Below, one piece after another: positions 26,431 through 39,554 of a DNA stretch of 64,000 nucleotides. Each line of letters starts with the position of its first letter. Positions within the stretch are counted from its first letter, which is position 1. The notes beneath the pieces are model-generated. The model made no database searches and was not told where the DNA came from. It saw only the letters and a program-made list of their open reading frames with translations. The position numbers and the translations under genes are program-made. Source of the DNA: Drosophila miranda (Eukaryota; Arthropoda; Insecta; Diptera; Drosophilidae); contig NC_046675.1 in assembly GCF_003369915.1 (NCBI RefSeq), positions 3,658,001-3,722,000 of the forward strand, read 5' to 3'.

Positions 26431-26819
26431 GAGGAAGGGCGCACACTTATGTAAATGTAGCCAGGCACGAACCAAGGGGTTTTCCTGTTGCCCTGCTGCT
26501 GTTTGTACCCCGTAATTATGGAGTATGGTATGTTATGGCTGTATTTAGCCTGACGTGTGGAGTATACGTATACCAGTATAAGTCCTATAGAGGACCCCAT
26601 GATGCAACTTTTGATTAAAATCAACAGCCTATTAATAGTAAGAAAAATCCACAATTACAAAAATTACTCTTTCATCCGTAATTTTGAGAGAGACTTCTCG
26701 ACACTCTCTTGAGTGAAGACACTGCTTATTTCAGATGATTCAATGGTCTCCTTTGAATACTGGGTATCTCATTGTCGTGTCACTCAATGTTGCGGTTGCT
26801 TCTCTCTTGTTATTTCCTG

Positions 26820-26853
26820 CTCTTGATGTTGCTGTTGCTGTTGCTGTTGCTGC
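26820..26853. repeat. (TTGCTG)n repeat
   Basis: Five TTGCTG-type units. Confidence 0.8.
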
Positions 26854-29800
26854 GTGCCTCGTTTGCCCCGCTGACTGTTTGTCTATTTGTCTGGCCGACT
26901 GTCTGCACGTTCTGGGCTCTGGGTTTTGCGTGGTGCATGCATTTCGTAGTAAATGTGTAAACAGGACTCCAACGATGGCAAAAGCACTCAACAGACACTC
27001 CCAAGCGGCCATATGCCTGCCCGCCCCAGCTCCTGCCTTTGCCTTTGCCTTCACTTCACTTTACCTCCTCTAGGCTCTTACGTTGTGTTGTGCCTCCTTA
27101 GTCAAACGCATAATTATGTCACGTAAGTTTAGAGCAGTTAACTCTGATGTTGCAATTTAGTAGCAATTCTCGCTCAAGTTTGCAAGGAGAGTCGACTCGG
27201 AGCAGCGGAGCAACAGCAACAACCCCACAAGTGGCCTTTAGTGTTTTATGGTTGACAGCCTGTCAGACTGTCAGATTGTCAGCCTCTAAGTCCTCGCCCG
27301 TCCCGGCCCAGAGTACTAGGGGTGGTGTACGAGTTAGAGTTTGTTAATATGACAGAACTTTGTTTGACGGTCAACGGTAAGAGTGCACATACGCCCCATT
27401 GGACAAGCTCTGCTCTTTGTTAATTGAGCTGAAAATCACTTAACCCACTTGAAAATACACAGCAACCGACCAAAGGAGAAAGGAAATCTGCAAGTAAACA
27501 CAGTTGCTACTCTTTTAGATCCATAGCTCATCCCTATGTGGGGTGATACATAGTACTAATAGTCCATTTAGTTTCTCAAGAATATCTTAAAATATCTTAG
27601 GAACAGAGGAAGATGGCCTTCCGTCGGACACTTATTTTGGTTACCTTATCCTCGCCTCCTTTCTGTGTCTCCATTCTTTTTATTGCACCCTCTGAAAGGG
27701 TATAAGCCAGGAAGCAACAAAGTAGCAAAGCATGCCAGACATAAGTGCAAAATGGGGGAGCGGACACTATCAGGGAAAAATGTGGGGGAGCAAAGTGGCG
27801 AAGCAGACCCTAACCCAGGTGTGGGCTTTGGAAGGTACGTGTAACACCCATTATTGTGGTCATTATGCACCATATGGGATGAGCTATGTTTGCGAGTGAG
27901 TGAGTCCCTGAATGCACTCCTTCGGTTAGCAAGGTGTGCAGAATGAGATTCTTCAAATATATGTACGAGTGGACAACGCATCAAGTCCAGAAAGGGACTC
28001 GAAACTGGAATACAAATGGATAAATGCTATATTTACGTGATTGCATTCAAGATTTATATAGTTTCCCGACATAGATTCCCATTCCGTCCACTTTAAGATG
28101 CATTTGTCCACAAAGAACAGCAGGAATTCCGCCGAATGGAGTGTCTCCGTGTTTCGCGCGCTCTTTTGTACGCCATCTTTTTAGCTGGTCGTAATAAAAC
28201 ATGCTCAACTATTTGCATTTACGAGTGTTCGTATTCCGACTGTAGATGGAAGTCCTTTTGTCCTTTTGAATAATTTATGAAAAAGTAAAGCAGAAATACT
28301 CGTAGTTGCTTATTGTCTCTACCGACTTGCCGCCATTGTCTTGTCTCGAGCTGGCTAATAGCTCAAATATTCAGCTACGACAGACACGACACCATCTCGG
28401 ATCTTCCAAAGCATTGTGTGAGCCTGATAAATTGAAAGTTTTCCCCTCCTCGTCCCCGTCCCAGCGGCAACTAATTTCATCTACAAGTGGAACGGCAGTA
28501 GGTTCCAATGCTTATCGCAGAGAAGTCCTCCAAATTCTTCAAGTCCTCCTCCATTGTGTCTTTGATCTATTCAGAACAACAGTCAAAAACAGTTTAAAGG
28601 AACACAGAAAAAAGGAAGCGGAAATTGTGATAGAGAGATGGAGAACTGGAGAACTGGAGCACTGGAGCACTGGATAGAGGAAGCAGCCACAGACTGGGGA
28701 ACATTTTTGCAAACTGCCTTCGGGCCAATGACTTCTATGCTAAAGTTTGGCCATTGTTTGCCAGATTATACAAGCTCTGTACTACACCCCTTAGTTCTGG
28801 TTGCATGTAAGATAAAGGCCACTTATGAACCACACCACACACAGCCCTCGGGCCGGGAACAGGAACAGGAACGGAACAAGACCCAACAAGGGGACCACAC
28901 TTGCCCAGAGTGCCAATTAAATGCAAAGCGTTCGGCATTTTCCTAATAATTTCGTCAATGAATTATGACAACAAATTGGTACGTATGGTTGCAAGAAAAA
29001 CGGCTCGTGGCACATGGCCCATAAATCCTGGGCTCCAAATTATATGGCACGTGTAAATAGGACGGCTGAAGAGAAATTTATGAGAGCCACTCAACCAGAG
29101 TTTCAAAGGGTTTTCGGCACAAAAGTCAAACAAATCGAAGCAGCTCTGCCGGCACGCCTTCTGGGTCGGAAATCCGCAAATGTACAAGTTAAATATTGAA
29201 AAGTATTCGTTGATTGTACGCCATAAACGAAACACTTTACGGTACGAATACTGGCATCGAGGGATGGCAGCAAAGTGAAATCAGAAGTCGATTGGTATAC
29301 GGAAACAACAAGCTCAAAACTGGATTACCAAATCGTAGCAATGCCCAAGAGGTGCCGATGCTAAAAGGATATGGGGGCACACGTGTGTAGCTGCCGCAAG
29401 AACAAGGATCCCAGAAACACTGGACATGCGGACGGCAGACAGCGGACAAATGGTGAACGTAACTGAACGGAATTCCTGCCTTCTAATCGAATTTAAATAT
29501 TCAAATACTGACCGAAAAAGTTGAAGCCAGTTCCTTGGGAATCTTGACTGGAATGGCACAAGAATTTTTGTAATTCAGCTTGCTTTGAGCCGAGCTACGG
29601 TACGGGATATGCATATGAAAAATACACAAACTGATTGCATTTCATTTGCATCAGCTCCAGTTGCAGCTGCCAGAGCATATTCATTTGCATTTGCATTCGC
29701 ATTTCGCAATTCGCATTTCGCATTGTTTCCCACCCAAGAAAGCAGCTCCAGAAGCAGCTCTCTCCTCCGACTGTAAGTAAGTTCTGTCAAATGTGAAATA

Positions 29801-30589
29801 TAAATTTTAGTGCGTGCCAGCCAGCTGCGCCTCAACTAATTTGTCAGAAATTGTTTGACATTTGTGGGGTTCCGATTACGAGTATGCGGCGGGAGCCCCA
29901 TGTTTGTCTAATGAGAATGGGGAGCAACAACTGGCAAGGACAGACAAAGACAGAAGCGCATTCAGCTGCGAGATGAGCCAAAAGTTGGTCATATTTGTAA
30001 ATGTTTTACATGAAAGAGATTTCGCTTCGATTAAGTCAACCAGAATGCATTTTTGCAACGTAAAAATCATTTATTCTGTGGGTGTGGGGGGGGTGGGGGA
30101 TGGTTTGGTTTCGCAACACAAATGCAACAGCAAAAGCCTTTTTAATTCTATCAAATTGAAATACTGGCATTTTAATTGCCGGCAAAAAATATGGTTCGTT
30201 TGTGTGTGAAGAACTTTTTATTTCCTTTTATTGAGTTCAGGCTCCCCCAACCAAACCGAATCGATAATGGAAATGTTGGGAAGCCTTTGGGCCTCGAAAA
30301 AATGGTCGCACTCTCCCTTTGAAAAGCATTCGGTTCGGTCCGGGCCGTGTAACTGCTGCAAATCAGTGTCAATGGCTTGCCGCAATAGACACGTCAGTGG
30401 AATTCGCATCGCAGATGACAGGAGCGGGACAGGTCCTGGCAGGCTGTCTGTCACTTATGTCGCTGTCCTTGTCGTTGCCATGGCAATGCGAGGTTTTTAA
30501 TATCGCATTCGCAAATGTGACAGATTCACGGAGATCCGAGAGATGCTTATTAAGAGTATTATGGTGGAAAAGGAAGCCAATCCGCAGAC

Positions 30590-30614
30590 CCAGCCCCAGC
30601 CCCAGCCCCAGCCC
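30590..30614. repeat. (CCCCAG)n repeat
   Basis: Four CAGCCC units. Confidence 0.8.
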
Positions 30615-30730
30615 GGGTCTTGCCTGTTGACAGATCTGAAACAACAGAGAGTTTAACAGTTTTCAAACTGTAGTTTGGCGTCAGATAACAGATAAGAAGC
30701 TGGAGAGCTGGCAGCGTTCCAGGGTGTAAT

Positions 30731-30738
30731 TATCGATA
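30731..30738. promoter_or_regulatory. DRE-like palindrome TATCGATA
   Basis: An exact match to the 8-bp DNA replication-related element bound by DREF/BEAF in Drosophila. No gene start is recognised nearby, so its use is uncertain. Confidence 0.3.
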
Positions 30739-31226
30739 TCTGCTTTAAGGGCCACTTAAATATTTCAAGTAAAGAAATCACTTTGCCCATCAAAACGAAT
30801 TGAATTCAGCTGCAAATTGCCGTTGGCAGTAAACTGTAAAGCGAGGGCCCTAACCGAAACGCAGATAATCTGATGGAGGAGCTCGTCTATTGACTGGCTG
30901 GTTTTTGTTTCCTTCGATAGCAATTATCCTGGCCTGGCCTGGCCTGATCTGGTCTGGCCCATTTGCAGGCAGGACACGTGTACCGATTAAATGATTGCCG
31001 TCGAGCATAAAGTATGCTAAAGTTGTTATCCACCTCAACATCGATAGCATTGGTAGTGGTGCAGATGGGTAGGATACATTGTGTCCCTCTGTTTCGGGCG
31101 GCGCTCCTTTCGTTGAGTATTTTATGGCCCCGCGGCGTATGCGCAATATTGCTCACTATATCAGCTGAAAAATATTTAGTGCATTTTACAACCGACAGCA
31201 GCAGCAGCAACAAATGGGAGGTAATA

Positions 31227-31236
31227 TATATAAAAG
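31227..31236 (+). promoter_or_regulatory. Consensus TATA box, no recognised gene
   Basis: TATATAAAAG is an excellent Drosophila TATA box; transcription would start near 31258. No clear coding exon follows within a few hundred bases. Confidence 0.3.
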
Positions 31237-33401
31237 AGAGTGGACTGAATCGTGTGTAAAAAAAGAGCTCTCTGAAAAGTGTGGGTGCGAAATGGAAACA
31301 AGGAACAAACAACTCTCGACAGAGCTCTGGCTTTAATGCAGTTTACGGGGAACATGGCAGAAGTTTCATTAACTTTGGACGCGTCCATTACTGGAAAATT
31401 ACCAACTGGCATACAAACCGAACACGAACACGGCCATCGCATCGCATCGCATCGCAGTCGAAGTGCGACGAGCCACAGGACAAGAACAAAAAGCCCTGTC
31501 TAACCAATCAACTGTGGCTAACTTTTGGCCACAGAACTCGAATTACAACACACACTCGTGGCGGGGGCATCAGCAATGCGACACGTAAGAGCCAAGAATA
31601 AGAAAACATAGGAGCAGTAGCACGAATCAGAGAAAGAGAACGAGAACGAGAACGAGAATGAAGCAAAAGAGTGAGAATAGAGAGAAAGAATAGTCGTCTG
31701 GCAGACACAAATGAGAAATCAAATAAATACTCAATCGAGCGTAAAGCATTCAAAGTGACAGCGTGCCAAAGAGCAGCAGCAACAAATGGGCCATGCCAAA
31801 CCATTTCGAAGCCGTCGGTTCGTCGGTTCGTCGGTGGCGTTGCCAATGGGTTAAGTGGGGGGGGGTACGGGGCCGGGAGCACAGACTGGGGGTTAAGTAT
31901 ACGACATGTAGTGCGGCTCACCTTTTCGACGTGTGCATTTCGCACAAAATGTTAAGCGCATCAATTTAAGAAGCACTCTCCCGCTCTCTCTCTCTCGTCC
32001 TCGATTCCATGCAATTGTTTCCCATTTCCGTTTACGACATAATACAAAGCATTTCAAGTGTTTATAGGAAGTCGAAACTTTCTTCACTGCAGAACGTGAT
32101 TGGGTTTTGAAATGTTTTGAAACAGTCTTCAGCATTCCGCAGAGATTTACGAGCACCCGCTAGAAATTAAGCCACTGAACACATGGCCACTGTGCTCTTG
32201 GGAGGAAGCTTAACTAGCCAGAGGCAACGGCAGCCATAAGGGCCACAAGGACACGCAGCGCAGGACTCTCTTTGCCAGGGGGATGCTTTAACTAATTTCC
32301 AATAAACAGCTCGAAAGTTTTTTGTGACGCGCGTGCAGAACAGCGGACAAAATTGCTCAACATTCGCCTCAATATACACATATACAACATTCCCAAGAAT
32401 TCTATATATGTATGTATCTGTGTGTGTGTGCATCAGTGTGCGCACTTGGATGTGTGCGTGTATGTTCTGCTCAGTGGCGCGTGTGTTTGCGTGCTTGAAA
32501 TTCATTTAGAGGATTTATATGAAAGCATTGTCTTGCATATTTAATATAATTTACAATACAAAATGGCATCTGCCGCTTTTCGCTCATCCACTCCCCGACT
32601 CCCCCAGATCCCTGGATCCCTGGATCCCAACCCCGACAACAAGAGGAGAACAATGTGGAGGCATGGCATACAATTTATTATACTAAATGTCAATTTGGCA
32701 TATCGACAATCGACTTTGCCTCGACAAACACCAAACAGCAAACAGAAAACAGCTTTGCTCTCCGCCTTGGCATATCGTGTATGCAAATGATCCCTGGCAC
32801 GACCTATTCCACACGATACTCCACAGGGTAACAAAGGTCCATTACGAACACCAATTTGTTACTCATCTGTAGATTGAATCTGTGGAGATTTTGAAGGAAA
32901 ATATATATTAGTTGGAGATATGTAGTTGTGCGGAGGATTAAAGAGTAATTGAATATGGTTAGATATCTGTGATTTAAGATTGATCTTTTTAATACAATCT
33001 ATAGGATAGGAGAGGTATGTGATTTATGATGTTTTGATAGGGGAATCTGATTTAAAGTATACATGGACAGTGTTTCCATTTGTGGATTTACTTCGTTCAA
33101 GAATACTTTTATCTGTGTCTGAATTTTGTTAAACAGGTTAAACAGAGCTCGCTAAAAGGATATAATCTGTGGATTCTTGATCAAATAATTGTCTGCTCTT
33201 TAATCTCTTATTCTTTGGTTCAGCTAATCTTCAATATAAAGCAAACAATTAATTTCGATGCTTCAATTTAGGGAATCCAAGAGGTTTTCTTTGAAATTGT
33301 ATAGTTTCCTTCTTTTACTGATGTACTGGGTATCAGCCCTGTCGATGTCTTCCCTATTTGCATTCTAAATTATATGCACATGCGATGTATGTATTGTCTG
33401 G

Positions 33402-33625
33402 TATATAAGTGGCAGCGGCTTATCCGCTTGTTTACAGCACACAATTCTCTCTTCTCTTCTTTTTTTCCCAGCATGTTTATATTCCAAACAAGACGACGAA
33501 CCGAAGTCAGGGATAAATTTCATTTCGCACTTGTTGAACTCCGGGCTTATGACATCGTCCTGTCGCGAGGCACCGTACGGGTATCACGCATCTGGCTGGG
33601 TCAATTAGGGGATTTGCCTTTATAA
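33402..33625 (+). CDS. Possible small gene: TATA box followed by a 50-residue frame
   Basis: A TATA box (TATATAAG, 33402-33409) is followed about 65 bp later by ATG at 33473 with adenine at -3, opening a frame to a stop at 33623-33625. The predicted 50-residue peptide is basic at its start (FQTRRRTEVRDKFHF) and moderately hydrophobic later; no signal peptide or known domain. The spacing fits a short leader, but a 50-codon frame is easily found by chance. Confidence 0.2.
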
Positions 33626-35767
33626 ATTATTCAAGTGAAATTGAAATGCCACTTACAGCAAACCGTACTACCTACAGCTGTACAACAAATTAATTTCGTC
33701 GCCCCGACATCTATTTATGGCCTGGCTAATGATACGTCACGCATACGCCACCGCTGCCGCTGCCGGAGCGCAACCCAAGACATATTACTAATCCGTAATA
33801 CGTCTGTAGAGAGTGTGATTCGGCTGTTAATTAAACGAAGCAAATGGGGTCACAATTAAATCCCAGCAGTCTGGGAGGGTATATGTCGCCGGTCACTCTG
33901 CCACTATACTGATGCATTCATTACGGGCTTTCAGTCTATTGGCGCCGTCACTTCGACTGTCCCGAAACTTTGCGGGGAAAATCATTAATTTATAAGTACC
34001 AGACAGCAACTCACTAAATTCCCTAGCAAAACCAATGACAAAGTTAAAACTTTCGCAATTTGCCGAATGCATTTCGGCGCTGCGGCTCCCACTTCCACTC
34101 CGGCTCCGGCTCCAGCGTTTTCGAACAATTGATCTCGATTCGCATCTTAATTCATTACTTAATAGAGTCAACGTCAGGCTGGGCTGGGCTGTCGGTCCGT
34201 TCGTCCGTCTGTGGACTGTCTGTCTGTCTGTCTGTCTGTTGAGGGAGCAAAACTTTGCATTGGTTTTGGTCTCTCGTTGATTACATTTGAGATGCATGGG
34301 CAATAGCACAACCGACGGGAATGCGAACGGGGAACCAGAACGTGGATAACTTTACAGTGTGTCATTTGCATGCGGTTCTGTTGTATGCAAATTGCGAGTA
34401 ATTGGTGTGAAACGTCTGCCATGAACGTGACCCCTTCTGTGCAGACACAGATACCGCCAGGAGCCGTACCGTATCCCCCCCCGGAGTCGTGAGAGATAGA
34501 GATTGAGAGATATGCTGAAGGTGGAGCAGTACAGTGCAGTATGCATTCATTATTTATAAGCAAAATATCACAAAACTTAACAAGGAAGGAAAACAATTGG
34601 GGGCAGCGCGTAGTGGCAACATTTTGTCACGTGTCAGGAATAAAAACAGTCCATCTCTGGGGGCGAAACTGGCAACTGGGGACCAAACAGTTGTACGAGT
34701 ATTTGCAGCTGACAAGATGGATGGATAGCAACAGCTGAAGCAGCACCAGCTACATGGGGAATCTGCGCTTGGCCCAGAGGCCATGCCCAACTAATAAACT
34801 ACATAGTTTACGCATTAAGTCCTGGCATAATTTCCTAGAAACGTTCAAGAACAAACCACCAAACTGGGGGCAACTGAACTGTCGTTGGCCTAGGGTTTCT
34901 TCGTGGCATCGACAGGACGACCCACGAACGAGAGCATAACTTCGGCCAGCACCAAAGAGAAGAGCACGAAGAGAAGAGAGAGCGAGCTTTTATGTGTACT
35001 AAAACCGATTAAGAGAGCCACCCCTAAGAGAACCACTGCCAGGACTCCACTTACGATATTCGCATGGCTTGGCATGGCATGGAATGGCAGGATGCGCCCT
35101 TCCCCCAGAGTGCGAGTGCCTCCTTATGCATGCATGCATGTAGAATGTAAAACCGAAATTGTTATTTGTGCAGTCCGCTTGTTTAGTGCACTTCATGTTC
35201 TACAGCAATGGAACTACAATTGCAACTACAATGACAGCACGGCTAAACACGACTGCGAATTGCTGAACAAGCCTCCTCGCAATTTCCATTTAACCATTCA
35301 AGTTTCGCATTAACCAACCGCTTGAGCTAATTGTGCAGACAGCCAGCCCCAAACAATTTGGCTCCTCGTTTTCCTCGTACTTTTTTACGTTTCGACTACG
35401 TTCAACTTAATTAGCTCGGAAAACAGCGAAGGGGCGTTACCACCGGGCATATAAATTACGCCATCAACTCAATAACTTTTACACCTATCGAGACGAGAGA
35501 CTCGCAATGTATGGCAATGCAAATTTGAGGTGTGCTGCTGCCAATTTTAAAATGATTTATGCACAAGCACCCACCCACACTCTCATGGCACCACACACAC
35601 ACATACACTGCGTATACGTATTAATATTTTGGGGCATACTCGTATCTTTGAGGCAAGACCAGACCCCAGAGCCGAGAGCAGAGAGCAGAGCAGAGGCTCC
35701 TCTTCTCTGTTAATTAATGGTGCGGTCAACAAAGGTTTTTGTGGTTTCCAGCTGCTTGGAGGCAGAT

Positions 35768-35770
35768 ATA

Positions 35771-35798
<28 letters not shown>
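35768..35798. repeat. (TC)n dinucleotide microsatellite
   Basis: About 14 TC units. Confidence 0.85.
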
Positions 35799-35802
<4 letters not shown>

Positions 35803-38407
35803 CTACTCTCAGTGTCCGTATCTTGAAATTAATGTTGCAAACATTATTGTTTCTGTTGCCTGATGCTGCTGCTGCTGCTGTAGGAGGAAGTATATACATT
35901 TCTGGGGCAAATGCATATCATTTAATAAGAATTTGAATGCGAATGCAGAGCCCAGAGTGCAGGAAATTGAATTCCAGACTCATTTCATGATGAATTTATG
36001 TCTTGCGGTTGAATTAAATAAGACATTATTAAGAAGAGGTGCTTTATGGAAACATCCGAGATAGGCAGCTTTGGTAAGCCAACTATAGAAAGCCTAGAAC
36101 TTGAGGGCAAGGCAGGCTCTTCTATTTTCATTAGCATTCCAAGGTGCCAAGTGGCGTCAGGGCCTGCTTATGCCCCAAGTCCCGCCCACGTCGGCCGCCA
36201 GGCAATTAACAAGAACAACTACGACACCACTGTGACAGGGGCGGCCAGAAACATGACAAAACAACAAGAAACCAGCTTATTTGCTTAGCAATGGTCAGTG
36301 GAATTAGCACAGAGGGCCCCAGCGACTAATTAAAATGTATTGCTTTGTTGTTTCGAGCACAATCCTGCGGGGTAAATTAAGTCAGAGCTCTCTTTAAAAG
36401 AGACTTACTTGATGGGTGTGAGTGCGGGTGTGAGGTCGGGTGTGGGGTGGGGTGTCAGCATCATTATTCAAGAGCGAGACATTGGAAAAAGTCCGTTGCG
36501 AGCGCTAACGATCTGCCATAGTCCTGAAACACTGAAACCGAGCGGAGCTAAGCTGAGACCATGCACCATTAACGATAACATCATCAAAGAAAATCCTTTA
36601 CGACCATGTGTCACGTCAATACACCCACGCACACAGACACAGACACATACAGAGACAGGGACAGAGACAGAGAGAGAAAGAATGGCAATAGAAGCCTACG
36701 CTTCCTGTCACAGGCCCAAACGCACAGCACAGAACAGCCTAGGAGCAAATTGGCAGGAGCGACAGCAATTGCCACAAAAGGGACTCCCGAGCATCCGAGT
36801 AGCCTCTGCTAGTGTCCCAGCATCCGAGCATCCTTCAACGCTGGAGTCGCACGTCGCCAAAGCTCAACTGCACACACATCAAAAATACTAAACCATCGAA
36901 GAGAAGAGAAAAAAGAAACAGATCCGAGCAGAACGGAACAGAGGAGAACACGCTCCTCTGTGGCAACAAAAAACGACGACATATCAACATTAGTCAATGT
37001 CGTGTAACGGAGTACCCGTGTCTATCGCACCCCCGTATCGCAGCCCCAATCTCCCTACAGTCCTCTGCCCGATGCTTCCCGTTTTGAATAATTGAGCTAC
37101 GCTCTGTTTGTGGATTGTCTAAAGTATGAAAAATATGCGTGTCTTATGGAGATATGTACGCGCTAGCCGAGAGTCAGAGGCCTAATGAAGTGTTCAGCTC
37201 AGGCGAAAGGATCTATGAGCAGTGTCCTTCGATGGCTGCATGGCGAGAAGGTAATAATTAAAACTCGTCGAGAAGTTGCTCTCAATTTACAGACACCTTT
37301 TGTGCCATTTTTCTCACATAAAAGCTTCAATCGTTATGTGACTTCCTGCCTTTTTTTCTCCCTCCCTCCCTCCGGTGGTGGCGCAACATGCACTTGCACG
37401 AGCTTGTCATTTATCAGTGGCCACAGCTCTTGAATTTCAATGCAATTTATGCAATTTGGCGCACTTTGCATAAAAGCAAATGCCTCACACTCTGTAGTCT
37501 CTACTCATACCATCCTCGAAACTTTTGCAAAGCGTATACGTACTTATGTGTGCAGCAGCAGCAAATGTTTGCTTAGTCGTAGAAAATTCTCAGCAGCGCG
37601 AGGGGCACGGCACGCACGAACCGCATCCTCGATTGCCAGGCAATGGATTGAGATGAGCTGCTATTGGGAATGGCAACATCTGTATCGGCATCTGCCTCTG
37701 CACTCCCCCTGCCGTAGCAACTGGCACTTTGTGGCGCTTTGCGGGGTGCCGTGGCAATGGCGCATACAAAATGCCTGCAAGACAATACGCCAAAGCCATC
37801 TAACCGCCAAAAAGAAAGGCAACTTTTGCCCCAAGAAACAATTTTCACTTGTGGTTTGTCAGGTTCGGATTGGGGTTTTTCCTCGCCTGTCAGTCACAGG
37901 CGTGGCTTGCCTTTGACTGATTCCCGGGTAAAGGAAAAGCACCCTGCAGTTATTAAAAAATATGTGCCCCATGCGGCGTATACGCAATGTAACAGCGAGA
38001 CAACCAAATGTGACATGTATGTAACAGGTGATTTGACCCCAAAAAGAGAGGCGCGCACACAGCCACAAAAGCCAACAATAACCCACAGAACAGAACACAC
38101 AGAACCGATAAGGATAACTTTATCTCAAGATCTTTTGACATGAGCAAACAAATAAAGGACGAAGGCACGCAGCAGCAGGGAAAATCGAGGAAAAAACGTG
38201 GAAAAACACAAAGTGCTGTCATTCATTGTGCTCAGCTATTTCCCACCCCTCTCCCCCGCCCCCCTTCCATGCCCACCCCCCGTTTCGTATCGTTTTTCTC
38301 CCTGATTTCCGTCCGTTATTTCTTTCTTTTACGCATTGCAAGAAAGCAAACGGAAAGCGGAAAACAGAGAAGAGAGAGCAGTGAGCAGTGAGCAGTGGCA
38401 TATATGA

Positions 38408-38438
38408 GTCGAGTATCTGTGTATCTGTGTATCTGTGT
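38408..38438. repeat. (GTATCT)n repeat
   Basis: Several ATCTGTGT units. Confidence 0.75.
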
Positions 38439-39299
38439 GTTGTATCGGTGGCTGATGTGTGCGTGTGGGTTTGTGCGTGTGACATTTTATCTCTGTCACT
38501 AAATTGACACTTTAGTTAATGGATTTTGTATGTGTGAGTGCGCTATTTGTGGCGCTTACTTTTTATCTTTGCTTTGCTTGCCACTGTTGCTCGTTGTTCC
38601 TTGCCTCAGACACAGCAAACAACACAACAGCAGGACACGCACTTGCCCGGCAGAGTCGAGCACCAGTGTAAGTACTTTGAATAATAAGAATGCTCACTTT
38701 GATGGATGGGCAACAAATCTCTTTAGATTTATCAGCGAAACGCTGACGATGACAACGCCGTGAATGGGAATGTCTCCTACACCTTCCACCTCTCTCCCAG
38801 ACAGACAGTCCTAATCCCCGACAACAGCCGAGGGATTAGCCGCTTGTATGTTTTATTCGAAATACGAGTACCCATATACACACGATTTGTTAGGAGTTAC
38901 ATGCCAGACATACAAAAATACTCGTACATATTAGCTCAATACTTTTCCTGATTTCGGTTAAATATAATGAAACGACGGGCATCACAGACCGTCCATGTGC
39001 GACCATGTGCCAAGAGGCTGTACCTTGGCAAGCGCCTTGGAGCTGTAAACCAACCAACTGCCGTGTATAAATTGCGACGCAATGGACTGGAGACACCACC
39101 GGAGCAACCTGTTGACTCTTCCTCTGAGTACGCTGTTGTGGTGCACTGGACTCGCGCTCAACGCAACAAATTTCCAACTATCACACTGGAGACGCCCTGG
39201 TAGAGAGTTCCAATAAACATATATCATAGGCGAATATAAAATTATGTAAAAATAAACCAGATGAAATTCTCCATTTCCTATGATGCCATCTCCCGTGCT

Positions 39300-39554
39300 T
39301 TTTCCGCTGTCACTCAATAATGAAAAGCTCAACAAATTTGGAGACGTCACAGCTATTCATCGGATTTGACGAAGGCACAGCGTAGGTGGAAGGCCAAAAG
39401 CTCCTTGATTCGGATTACTACTCGTAGTTGTGGCTCATTGCTTACAGACAAGACTTTTGAATGGGATGGGATGGAATTGTGTGGAAAGGATGCCGTTGCT
39501 AGCATCAACCAGCATCTAGCTCCGAGTGGGTTCTGGCGAAGACTTAAAAAATAA
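39300..39554 (+). pseudogene. Possible NTF2/Nxt1-like coding relic
   Basis: The frame ending at TAA 39552-39554 carries DKTFEWDGMELCGKDAVAS and LAPSGF, which resembles the region of the mRNA-export cofactor Nxt1/p15 that follows a W(N/D)G...G(K/Q)(D/E)A...LP.S pattern. The preceding 150 bp read protein-like in two alternating frames with stops, so upstream parts would be broken, and the normal C-terminal half is missing. An open frame of 78 codons just upstream (38967-39203) is not recognisably related. The similarity is short and by memory, so this is a low-confidence call. Confidence 0.2.

Larger units (their letters stand above)
19826..30700. other. Long non-coding region, microsatellite-rich
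   Basis: No supportable gene on either strand. The sequence alternates A/T-rich DNA with simple repeats: (CA)n at 21056-21076, G-rich DNA at 22293-22340, GGGAAC units at 22735-22774, GA-rich DNA at 23860-23890, (CAGA)n at 24266-24295, (GCCT)n at 24427-24452, (TG)n at 26396-26430, TTGCTG units at 26820-26853 and CCCCAG units at 30590-30614. It may be the intron or upstream region of a large gene outside the window. Confidence 0.55.

Noticed and set aside
36409..36891. 160-codon open frame on the plus strand
   Set aside because: Runs through GACAGA/CACAGA simple repeats (TQTQTHTETGTE-like translation); no family features.
38587..38672. Possible small exon flanked by TTGCCTCAG and GTAAGT
   Set aside because: Good-looking splice sites, but no partner exon or coding evidence; such pairs are expected by chance in 26 kb.
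38967..39203. 78-codon plus-strand frame with a protein-like look (KRLYLGKRLGAVNQPTAVYK)
   Set aside because: The opposite strand is open too; joining it to the next segment through the only good donor (at 39200) creates a stop, and no family is recognised.
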